Part shown: in pieces, positions 11,186 through 22,070 of the stretch | How the letters are laid out: each line of letters begins with the position of its first letter | Position numbering within the stretch: the stretch's first letter is position 1 | From: Apis mellifera | Lineage: Eukaryota; Arthropoda; Insecta; Hymenoptera; Apidae | NCBI RefSeq assembly: GCF_003254395.2 | Contig: NC_037640.1 | Location: 4,694,289-4,758,288 of the forward strand | Length of the DNA: 64,000 nucleotides | Direction of reading: 5' to 3' | Made by a program: the position numbers and the translations under genes | The notes under the pieces: generated by a model | The model's input: the letters and a program-made list of their open reading frames with translations, nothing else | Database searches by the model: none | Told to the model about the DNA's origin: nothing

Positions 11186-13637
11186 TCATTATTTCCTATT
11201 CTATTTTTAAAAATAATTTATGAATTATTATATAATGAAAAACAAATCATTATTTTTCTTTTTTAATATAGTATATTCTTATTCATAATACAACATAATC
11301 ATGTACACATACGCTACAATAATTATTATATTAACAATTCAAAAAAAAGTTCACTTTAAAGATGTAGTTCACTTTAAAGATATCACTTTAAAGATTTATT
11401 TTATTTTTTTAATAAATAAATCTTTTTTGTTTACTTATTTTATATATATATATATATCTTTTTTTTACGTAAAATTCATAATTGCGATACATATCGACGA
11501 GAAAATATGTTAAATCTGAAATAGCGTTTCCTATTTCTTTCTTTTCAACTTATATTTTAATGATTAAATGATTCATTTGATACTTTTATTAATCTTTTTC
11601 TTTATTGGTTATACACTTTTCAAAGAAATTAAATTCTACATTGAATCGTTTGAAACTAAATACTCAATATTCAAAACAATGTTCAATAAATTATTTTTAA
11701 AAAAAACAAAAAATTCTTTTTTATAAAATTGACGACTTTTCATCAGCAATTTTATGAAAGAAATTTAAAAAATAATTCTTTTTGGATTTTTAAATCTATA
11801 TAATTTTTTTAAATGTCACTATTTTTTTTATGGAAACGCCAATTCAGAATCAAATTATTAGGGTGTCTTCCATTAATCTAATATTATCTTAATAAAAAAA
11901 AAAACATTTTTTACTTTACTCTGATAAATATATCGTCGTCATTGAAATTGAACAAGAAAAATATACAAATTTTCACATATTTTTATCAATAACTTAAGTC
12001 TCCAGTACAGTTATTAAGTTACATACTGTATTTACACACATATGGTTCACATACAAACTGTATGTTTATATTTTTATATTATTTTATTTTTAATATAATA
12101 TTTTTTTTGACTAATTTCTGTTAAAAGTTTACATTTTAATAAGAAAATTAATTCTTAACCTTAAAATTACATAAGGAAATTACGCTGCTTTAGGTGAAAA
12201 ATGGATTCATTGTCGGAGTTCAATACATCACAAATTCTTACATATCGATAGTTAAAAATTCTTTGTATACGCATATAATTTATTTGAACTAACTTGCACA
12301 ATACTTATATAACTTATAATCAAAAAAGAATCTAGATATTATTGAAGGAACTTAAAACAAAACGGAAAACACCCCAAATTTTTTAAACTCTTCTTTTGGC
12401 GAGCACACGTCGATTTGTACGCAGCAGTTTTTGCTAAAAAAAAAAATAAATATAATGAGTTTTAAAAAGAGAGACTCAGAAGTAAGAAAGATTTAGAAAT
12501 AGAAAGAAAAAAGAAAGAAAGATCAGAAAGAAGGTTAGAAAAGAAAGTATATACTTGTGTATATACATTGAAATGTGTGTTTGTGATGTAAAAGAGAATT
12601 ATATGGTGAACGACCAAAAGTGAGAACAAAAAACTGTAGAAAAGAATGTGGAAAGAATGTAGAAAAGAAAGGGATAAAAGTGCGGCGATTATTGCATTTT
12701 ATCGATTGGTTCGACTCGCATTTCTGGCATCCATCCAAGGATCCGATTGCCGCGTTATGATAAATCGAATCGAAACCGACTATTTGGTATAGTTGCAATT
12801 TTTTTTATTAGATATCATTTTTAAAGAGTTTAACGTAGGTTATGTATATACGCGAAACATAAACCTGCTAAAAACTTTAATTAAGCTATCTATATACAGT
12901 AATCTTTTGCCCGAAGAAATATAAATCGATTATTATATATATTTATATAATAATGATCAATTTTTTCCCCTATTCTTATTTTATTATCGATCATGTTTTT
13001 CGATTTGCATAACATCATAACAGAAATATATTTAGTATCGATCGACTCTCATCAACTTCGGGTGAATGATAAATCGATACAAGAAAATCGAAATAAATCG
13101 AACATTCTTTTCATCAATTTTTTCATCAATTGCTTCGATTTATGTTTCGAGATATTTCTTCTTTAAAAATTACATTGGCAAAAAAATTTTCCTCGTTATA
13201 ATGTGATAAATCTCAGTTCTAAATATTTACGTGACAATAAATACACGTATCGTATAACTAATTTAATTCATTGTGTTAAATATATCTTTGGGTTTTTACG
13301 ACTTGATCGATTAAAAAAAAAATTATTATTCAAACGACTATTTTATATTTTGTGATGGACGTATTGTTAATCTTCGTCCTTATATTAAAGTTTTATATTT
13401 TTGAAGCGTATAACGCTGGCTTTTAAGACTTACTAGAAACGTGTGATTCACACGTGTCATATATGTACATACGTTAATATAAAGAGATATATCATAAATA
13501 TCTGCGTTTTGTAGAAATGTAAGAAAAAAAAAAAGACACTTAACCAATGGAAAAAAAAAAAAGAAATATAACAATTCTATGATTGCTAGCATTATGTAAA
13601 AGTAAGTATGGGGCACCAAAAATTTTTAATTTTTTTT
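11186..13637. other. Intergenic or extended 3' UTR between convergent genes
   Basis: No gene supported. AT-rich, with several short A and T runs. 12,480-12,800 is somewhat purine-rich then more complex, and could be the distal 3' UTR of the minus-strand zinc-finger gene. Confidence 0.5.
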
Positions 13638-13643
13638 TTTATT
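13638..13643 (-). promoter_or_regulatory. Candidate poly(A) signal of the RREB1/hindsight gene
   Basis: TTTATT on the plus strand reads AATAAA on the minus strand, about 310 bases after the stop codon at 13956. Other AATAAA-like words occur further left, so a longer 3' UTR is possible. Confidence 0.35.
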
Positions 13644-13761
13644 TATGATATTAATGATATTCGGCGAATAAAACACAAAAATATAAATTTTGAAGGAGTC
13701 CATTGTTTCGAAAGTTATATATGTATAACATTAATCGTTTTAGATTCTAAAACCAATATAG

Positions 13762-13830
13762 TATAAAACTAATCTGTCAATCATAGGTTAAGTACGTAAT
13801 CTAACCTGTAAATTACAGATTAGTTTTATA
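13762..13830. repeat. Long inverted repeat / hairpin in the 3' UTR region
   Basis: Arms TATAAAACTAATCTGT (13762-13777) and its perfect reverse complement (13815-13830), 16 bp each. Inside, AGGTTA (13785-13790) pairs with TAACCT (13802-13807), leaving an 11-base loop. The 7-base segments between the stems pair in about four of seven positions. The whole 69-nt unit can form one long stem-loop on either strand. Confidence 0.85.
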
Positions 13831-13955
13831 TATTTCGAACCAATGAATTCCTAAAATTAAAACTTGTATTTTTGTATTGCCATTATTATTATGGAGAGAT
13901 ATTAAAAAAAAAAGAAAATAAAAATAAAAAAATTCTTGATGTCCCAAAGTAAAAT

Positions 13956-16900
13956 TTAACCACGTTGGCTCACTCCTAATAATTTAGCGGCATCATCAGC
14001 AGTTCCTTGCAGTACTCGGTCCATGAAATTTTTATCTCTTATTCCTAAAAGATTCGAAATTAAATCATTATCCATATTCTCGTTTGCTTCTGGATTCACA
14101 TTTTGCGGAATACTAGCCAACTTTCCCGTGAGAGTAGTTAATTTCTCGTAAGGATTAAATCTCATCAGTCCACTTGGTGCAGCATCACCAGTAGCGACTG
14201 AAGCGACAGTAGGTAAAGAGATTCTATCCTGAATTAGGGAATTTCCGTTATTGGTTGCCAATAAAATTGGCTGTTGTTGTTGGCTTCGTGGTGTAATTGT
14301 TGGTGGCTGCGTTGGAGAATTCTCTTCATCGCCACTGGTACCAATATACATTGTCGAATCTATGGATTCATGCTTCTTTCTATGTCGCAGCATGCTATGT
14401 TTCAAAGTAAATCTTCTACAGCAAATATCGCAAGAAAAAGGCCGTTCTCCAGTATGAGTTCTCATGTGACGACGAAGATCTTCTGCGGACCAGAATCGTC
14501 TTATGCAAAAGGCACAAACTACCTGGAAGGAATGAAGACCTGACTAAAAAAAAATAAAGGCACAGATTGATCTGATAGAAATATTGGCTATTTTAATTGC
14601 TTAATTTGGACATTTCAAAATAGAATTGATACTAGACATAGGACTTGAGGTAACGTATACCTGTCTTAAATTATTTTTCTATCAAATCAACTTATTTATA
14701 TCTTACAAATAACATTTAAAGCATCTTTACCTTCCTATTACTATAATCTGGAAAACGTCCTTTCTTCTCTTCACCATCGCTAGTTTGATGTAATGGTAAT
14801 TGTTGGTGATCTTCCATCGCATCACCTATTTCCATATCTAATGCTCCTTTGGCCATTAACATTTCATAGGAACGCTTATGATTAATTTTGATGTGTTCTA
14901 GGCAATCCTGTCGTTCTGCAAAACCGCAATCACATAAATGACATTTAAACGGTACATCACCCGGTCCAGGTGATGATCTTGGCGACGCTTTTCTCGATCT
15001 GGGAATATCATTAGCCGATGGTGAAATATTCGACGTGGATTTAGGAATTCTCGGTATTGACGAGGTCTCTGTGCCTTCGGATATACTCGAAGATTGACTA
15101 TCGTAATCGGTTTGCTCGTTATTTTGTTTTCGACACTCTTGAGGACTATTTTGAGGTTCACTGGATGGAGTGTCCGATCTCGGTTTCATTTTTCTCGCAT
15201 GTTTAGTGGAACGATGCTTCTTTAAATTTCCTAAAGTAGAAAAAGTTGAACTGGGGCATTGATTGCACTTGTACGGTCTTTCTGGTACATTTCTCATCGA
15301 GAACGAATTATTATTGTTGATCATTGTTTGGGAATCGGGAGAAGAAGAATTTCTGATCCGACGTATTTTATTGGGATTAGCTTTATGCTTTCTCAATAGA
15401 TGGCGATCACAATTTGATTTGGTGGTGAAAAGCAAGGAACAGTGAACACATTGGTACGGTTTTTGACCCGTGTGGGTTAATATATGCCTTCTGAGAGAGG
15501 AGGTCCAAGGAAATGGTCTTTCACAATATGGACATATTACTCGATTGGGGGCCATGGAATAAGCCGATTTTTTCTTCTTCTTCTTCTTCTTTTTCTTTTT
15601 TTTCTTCGATAGATTATTTATCGAGTTTGAAGAATTTATAGAATCAGATTTTTCATCGCTACCGGAATTATTGCAATCGCTATTAGACGCTGCTAAACCT
15701 TCCTCATCGCTCAAGTATTGTGGCTGAAATTGTTGGTACTGTTGAGAGGCGTTATCCAATAATTCTGACACGCTGGCCAAGTCAGTCACCCCATCTTCTA
15801 TTTTTTCACTTTTTATTTCAATTTTTAATACCGTATTAGGACCTTTCTCCGTCGATTTTTTTATCTCAGATTTCTCCATCTTAGATTCTTTTTTTTTTTC
15901 ATTAACGATCTTTTCGTTATTCTCAATCTCGTTCGTTTCTTTCGAGTCGTGCATAGATTTTTTATCCTCTTCCTTCATCGAGATAGAATCTGTAATTTCC
16001 AATTGATCCCTCAATAAACTTTTCTCCTTTTGATCTTGAGACTTATCATCCTCTTTCTCTTGAGGATCCTCGTCTATGATTAGCTCCTCCTCAGAATCGT
16101 TTTCTTCCGCTTTGCTCGTTTTCAATTGCTGCGCCAAAATCGCATATTTCACTTGATCTGAAATAGAATGCTTTGCGAATTCCGAACTCATCGATTGCTC
16201 ATTCATTTTTGGCAAAATATTAAACGATTGGGTAACCTGAGAAGTCTGTCCAAGATTTTGCAACAAAGTAGGATGGCTAGGAGGCCTTCCTCTGGTCGAG
16301 TGCCCTCCTCTGGGTCTCTGGCTCCAGTGTTGGGGATGTTGTTGCTTGATGTGTCTTTCCATGTTGCTTCTTAAAGTAAATCTCGCCGAGCAATGCTCGC
16401 AAGTGAACGGCCTTTCAGTTCTGTATCGCCTTTGCTTCTGCTTAGGCATCAACACTCCATTTTTAATCACCATTTTCACAGAGTTCGAAGAAGCTAAATT
16501 ATCCTGTTTGTCCCGATGCGCCAAACTTTTGTTGACCATCTTGGACGATATTAATTTGGCATATTCGCTTTGCTCGGTCATCGATTGAGAATTCATATCC
16601 CTGTTTTGGGAAAAGTTATTGAATCCTGTCCCACTGGGCATAGATGGTTCTACCAAACTGCCTCCACTCGTTAATTGAAGACCCCTCACCAACTCTTTCT
16701 GCAATCTCTCCTTCATGCAATAATCTTGATTGAAAACGTGAGGATTGAACATGTAGGGTGGCAAAATTCCAGTACCCGTTGGAAACGTGCTAAAGTTTCT
16801 GTAAATGGCGTTGGCGTACAAAGCTTCCAGGGAGGCTGACGGCGTGCTACCTTGGCCCGCTTTCAGCAACGCCTCGGTTAACAGCAACTGGCTGGTGGCG

Positions 16901-19338
16901 TACAAATCTTTCTCGGTTTTGTTGTTGAACTTGTCACGCGTCGTAAAATCGTTATTCTCCTTCTCCTTCGACTTCTTGCTGAGATCCAACACGTCCATCG
17001 ACAGATCCAACGGACCGTCCTCGCCCGAATTCTCGGCCACGTTCAAACCCTTCTTCAAATTCATCGGACTAGCTTGCACTCTTTGGCGTGAATCAGATTT
17101 GACATCATTGACTAGAGACGCGAGATCGTCAGATGACCTCGAATCCAATTCATCGTCGAGTTTCGAATAATCCTGTTTAACATCCTGGCCCGATTTCCCT
17201 TCGTCGATACTCCGTTGCGTCAACGCCGCCTCCACGCCTTGATCAGGCCTGGCAAACATTTCACTTTTCTCGAAATGATTCGCGTTGGACATGGCCGAAT
17301 TGTGAAGCTTCGCTTCCTCTATGATTCTGATTTCTGCCCGAACATCTATCGGCACCGGAGGATAATGTATCTGCGCCTGATGATGAAACTCCTCGTTCCG
17401 TTCCGTAGAATACATCAAACTTTTCCTTACCTCCTCCTTCAATACCCTCGGCGAACTTCTCTCCACGTTCTCGTTAGTCGAATCCTCGTTAGGGTGATAG
17501 ATCAGAACGCTCTTGATATCCTCCCTGGTCAATTTCCCGTGCCGATTTCTCACGTGGCGTTCGCAGTTCGCCTTGGTCGTGAAAGCGTAATTGCACAACG
17601 AGCACTCGTACGGCCGGTCGCCGTTGTGGGATCTGAGGTGACGTATCAGCGTCGCTTTATCGGTGCTCGTGTAGGGGCACATGTTGCACGGGTAAGGCAT
17701 GCCGGGCCCCACCCCCATGTGCGCCCTGTTGTGACCCTTCAAAGCTCTCAAGTTAGGGAATATGGCGGAGCAAAGTCTGCAGGGAAACTCTCCTTTCAAC
17801 TTCATCTTTCTAAACTCCGCGGCGAACGCGTCCTGTGTTTCCTCCTCGTGGTACTCGGACGAGTAGGTGCCCGACGAGCCGGACGAGCTCACGCTTGGAT
17901 TGAACTTGATGTTGCTCTCGGGCGTGCTTGCGTCCGATCGGGGGAAATTTTGCAGTATCGGGCCGGACGTGACCGATATTATGCTCTGTATATCGGCCAA
18001 GTCTTTCCCCTCTTTCGCTTCGGCCAGTGCGGCCTTGTTCTGGAGGTCCAGACCGGCGAAGAAGTCGTCCCTCCTCGACTGGCTGTCGTCCGCCGTTCTC
18101 ATTTGGGGATTCGCCGTTCCGCAATCAGTCTCGTGAGCGTCCAACGCCGATCTGCAAGGGAATGCTCGCAAGCATTTCGAGCATTGGAACTTGGTCGCCT
18201 CACCGGACGCTGGCCGATGCAACGATTGCTCGCACACGGCTCTGGCTATTGCCGGGAATTTGTCCGACGAGAAGTCGACGAACGTGAGATCGTTGAAACC
18301 GACCACCGAGTTTCTCAGATTCCTCGCCGTGTTCCCTATCGAGTGTTCCGCGAAATGGATCATGAAACGGTGCAGGTTCAACACGCGGTGGTTTTTGAAC
18401 GACAAGTTGCACGCGTCGCATTTGGCGGGGAACTCGGGATGACATCTTTCCAGATGCGCCTCCAAGAGGGCGCTAGTGGCGAAGTCCTGCCTCCCGCACA
18501 CGGGGCAATTGTACGCGTTCTGATTCTCGTCCTGCGTCGATTTTATCTCCGTTCTCGAGTTGTTCAACAGGATCTTGTGCCTCTTCTGCGCTCCCTCCCC
18601 GTCGCTCGAATAATCCGAGCATTTCCTCTTGCCGGCCGGCAACGTTGCATTCCTCTCGTCCTGGCCACCCTCGATAAACTCTGGCGAGCTATTCCTCTTC
18701 GTGATCTCGTTGTTGTTGTACTCCTCGAGATGGCGCCTCTTGGACGATTTGTCGGAATCGCTGCTACCTTCGGAATCCGTGCAACTGTGCGGCGACGTTG
18801 CCCTGTGCGCCGTTCTTACGTGCCTGTTTCGTATTATCGTGTTAATGATAAAATTCACCCATTTTTTTTTTCGAAATAAATCGTAAGAATTAATTTAATT
18901 GGATATATGTATATGTATACCTGTCTAGAGAAGTGGTAGAGTTGAGCACTTTGTTGCAAATGCCGCAACAGTAATCATCTTCGCCGCTGCAATCTGTGCT
19001 GCCGGGCGAGTTGTGATCGCGTAAGTGATTCGTCAACTCCCTGGAGGTGGACAACACCGTTGGACAGGCGGGGCAGGGATGTGCGCTTTCTGGCAAATCA
19101 ATCTGTAGGAAGAGTATAGATGTCAATATAATTGTTACATAAATAAATAAATACATAATAAAATAATAAGATGAATAATAAAAATTTCCAATTTCTCCAA
19201 CTGACTCTATTAAGAAATTGTTAAATAACGACATCAATTGAGTCAGGTAAGAACGTACACTGGATGGTGAGGATGCAGCATCAGCTTGTGCTTCGTTTTC
19301 CTGTCCTTGATCTGAAGGATCACCACTTTTAACGGTCA
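13956..19338 (-). CDS. peb: RREB1 / hindsight-type multi-zinc-finger transcription factor, exons 2-5
   Basis: Exons: 19338-19259, 19102-18921, 18823-14731, 14543-13956 (stop TAA). All introns are GT-AG with compatible phases. Joined to the proposed exon at 34218-34197 the protein has 1654 residues, close to vertebrate RREB1. Zinc fingers (protein numbering): 44-64, 80-101, 201-223, 230-251, 309-329 (C2HC), 443-463, 474-494, 502-523, 903-924, 1192-1212, 1220-1241, 1281-1303, 1389-1410, 1469-1489, 1497-1517. The last pair, with FWSAEDLRRHMRTHTGERPF and FTLKHSMLRH, is the family signature. Finger 2 is split by the intron at 18920-18824 and is only complete when spliced. PLDLS (699-703) and VLDLS (706-710) are CtBP-type motifs, expected in a repressor of this family. 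Thirteen lysines run at 1168-1180 after an acidic-serine stretch. By family it is a nuclear regulator of epithelial integrity and Ras/EGFR and Notch responses. The 5' half of the big exon is clearly GC-richer than the 3' half. The family call is strong; the fly symbol is by inferred orthology. Confidence 0.9.
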
Positions 19339-19456
19339 CTGAAATAAAAAAGAGGAAATGTTAGAGTTATTTAAAAATAATTTCTATAATCGTGCGATCG
19401 AAATAATAATCCCTCTTCTCACCAATATTATTAACGATAGTTTTTCTATCCTGTTG

Positions 19457-19804
19457 TATTAATTTATCATTAATATTCGAAATGCAAAGTTTAAAAGTAT
19501 TTTATTTTATACGAAAAATTGTCGAGGTATTAATTTATCATTCCTCGAAATGCAAAGTTTAAAAGTATTTTATTTTATACGAAAAATTGTCGAGGTATTA
19601 ATTTATCATTAATACTCGAAATGCAAAGTTTAAAAGTATTTTATTTTATACGAAAAATTGTCGAGGTATTAATTTATCATTAATACTCGAAATGCAAAGT
19701 TTAAAAGTATTTTATTTTATACGAAAAATTGTCGAGGTATTAATTTTCATCATTCCTCGAAATGCAAAGTTTAAAAGTATTTTATTTTATACGAAAAATT
19801 GTCG
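19457..19804. repeat. Tandem array, five units of about 70 bp
   Basis: The landmark AATGCAAAGTTTAAAAGTAT recurs at about 19481, 19549, 19620, 19691 and 19761, so the period is 68-71. Units differ mainly in a short TTAATA versus CCTC segment. It lies in the first intron, about 120 bp beyond exon 2. Confidence 0.95.
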
Positions 19805-20139
19805 TTAATCGCGTTTAAGAAAGGCGATTAAAAAAATAGCGGCAAGATACATCGCCGGTCGATTTCACTTCGATCGATAATGACTTATTGTTTGTAAATT
19901 TTTTTTTTTTAACCATAGCGACCGGTACCATACAATCGTGTCGCAGAAATGTACACGGGGGCTCGTGGCCTCTTCCGGAAGCTGATAGACGACCGCAAGA
20001 AAAAAAAAAAAAAAAGAACGCTGGAACAATGACACTTATCAGTTGCTCGCGAACCGCAATCGTCCTTATTTTTCGATCCTGGAGGCTACTGCTGGAGCAT
20101 ACTTCCGAGAACGATACTATTACGAAAAAAACAGGTCGA

Positions 20140-20615
20140 TATAAATATTATTTCGCACGAATAATATTATTAATTTTGCGCTACGAGTATTATTAATTGA
20201 AATTTCACGAAATTTTCTTTTGTATCCTGTTATTTCGTATAAATAATAAAATTAAGATTAAAATTTCACGAAATTTTCTTATGTTATTATCGATATTTTT
20301 TATGGAATAAATGTTATTTCGTACGAATAATAAAATTGAGATTAAAATTTCACGAAATTTTCTTTTGTATGCTGTTATCGATATTTTTTATGGAATAAAT
20401 ATTATTTCGTACGAATAATATTATTAATTTTGCGCTACGAGTATTATTAATTGTGATTAAAATTTCACGAAATTTTCTTTTGTATTCTGTTATCGATATT
20501 TTTTATGGAATAAATATTATTTCGTACGAATAATAAAATTGAGATTAAAATTTCACGAAATTTTCTTTCGTATGCTGTTATCGATATTTTTATGGAATGA
20601 TCGATATTATAAATT
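20140..20615. repeat. Irregular tandem array with TTTCACGAAATTTTCTT core
   Basis: The core occurs at about 20200, 20261, 20345, 20460 and 20548. Spacing is 61, 84, 115 and 88, because segments such as TATCGATATTTTTTATGG and TTTTGCGCTACGAGTATT are present in some units and absent in others. Confidence 0.9.
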
Positions 20616-21690
20616 TGTATTAAATTGTCTTGAATATATGAACTTATCGTATGGAAATTATTACAGTATCTTCTTCGAACTCTAAGATCATCCAAAAATT
20701 TTTACCTTCTCGTAAATTTTCCTTAATAATTTGTTAATCTCTAGATTTAATCTTAGAGATCTTATTTCTTTAAAAACTCCTCCATTTCAGTTAGTTATCA
20801 AGCACACGCGTATCGCGTTATTAATCCTATCTTTGATAATCAAGAAAGAACGATTGAAGGCTCTCAATAAATCATAAACAAAAAACCAGCAACGAGCAAT
20901 AATCGAATAATTATAATTAAGAAATATCCACGTTACATTTATATCGTACAAATCTGATTTGTATATTATTATTACATAAAAATGACTATCACTTTCGAAA
21001 AAAACTCTACATAAATCGGACGAAATACGACGAAACACCGCGAGACTTGAAAAAAAAGAAAAAAAGAAAATCCTGGTAAACGTACGTGATGTTGCGCATT
21101 GTTCTTCATCTTTATCTCATCGGTGGGTTTTTTTCATCCGACAAGAAACGAGATTAAATACGGTATTGACATTGCCGATCCGAGTTGTAACAGGAAGCAG
21201 ACACAACATCTCGCTTCGTTATCGACGATCCAACGGTCAGCTATGACCTTTAAGATCGTCGACGGGAGGAGGAGGAGGAGGAGATCCTTTCTTAATGTTG
21301 GATATTGCGCAATTGTACGGCGAAGAAAAGGGAAAAAATCACGGGCAAATCACGATTAACAATCTGGAAAAAGAGTTAAGAAGATAAATTCCTCGCACAA
21401 GATAAAAAAACTCTTTGAAAGCGACTGATTAGAGAATATATATCTCTATCTATCTATCTATATATAATTATCTGTATGAAAACACTGGCTCGAATTTTTA
21501 ACCTAACCTAACATTTACCGAAAATCGAATTGAACGAAAATAAACGAAATAAACGATTGGTTGAAACTTGAACGAATAACTTGATCAATAATTCTAATTT
21601 CGCATGAATGAAAGGCAAAAGATAACGAAGAATAATAATAATAATAATAATTGGATCAAAGCGATATAGTTAGGTTTAAAGTGCTCGAAG
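20616..21690. other. Intron 1, no gene; simple repeats
   Basis: AT-rich intronic DNA. It contains a GGA run at 21262-21281, TCTA/TA repeats near 21440-21465 and an AAT run near 21632-21650. Nothing coding is supported. Confidence 0.6.
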
Positions 21691-22070
21691 ACGCAAGGGA
21701 GGGACGCAAACAGGTGCGATTAAAGCCGGTCTTAAAAAACTCTCTACGCCTCTCTACCAGGTGACTCGTATTCGCGCGCATAAATCACGACGGAACGGGT
21801 TTTAACTTCGACTTAAGTTGCGGCTTGCGTCCGCGTTTAGCAGCCCGATTCACGCTTAAGCGCGCGAATAAATTCGACACGAATGATGCACGTCCGCGAC
21901 CGCGCCGACCTCCCCGACTCGTTTTTCGCTTCGTGACGCTAAAGGTGTCACGTGTCGTCCTTTTTCATATGTACCGCCGGAGAAGTTTGATGAAATAGCG
22001 TGGAAGTGGTGCAAGTGGCGCGAGGCGAAGAGAGAGGTCGATGGCCCTCTCGATTTCCATCCCTGGCCAT
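21690..22070. promoter_or_regulatory. GC-rich intronic island with E-boxes (candidate enhancer)
   Basis: CpG-containing, non-repetitive DNA inside an AT-rich intron. CAGGTG occurs at 21711-21716 and 21758-21763. AGGTGTCA (21943-21950) overlaps CACGTG (21949-21954). No long coherent ORF. The regulatory role is inferred from composition and motif density only. Confidence 0.35.

Noticed and set aside
17215..18879. 554-codon open frame on the plus strand
   Set aside because: It lies antisense to the zinc-finger coding exon. The open frame is explained by the GC-rich third positions of the real gene; it shows no domain, and its composition (Arg/Val/Leu-rich) is typical of an antisense shadow.
19103..19258. 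Membrane-like segment between the first two parts of the zinc-finger protein
   Set aside because: The hydrophobic residues are read-through of a 156-bp AT-rich intron with donor GTACGT and acceptor CTACAG. Splicing removes it in phase.
19339..19339. GTG at 19339 as the start of the zinc-finger protein
   Set aside because: The base lies in the acceptor AG just before exon 2 (TTTCAG|TG). GTG starts are not expected in insect nuclear genes, and the upstream exon at 34218 fits by phase.
19457..19804. CRISPR-like array
   Set aside because: Repeats and spacers are both conserved from unit to unit, there are no unique spacers, and the context is a eukaryotic intron.
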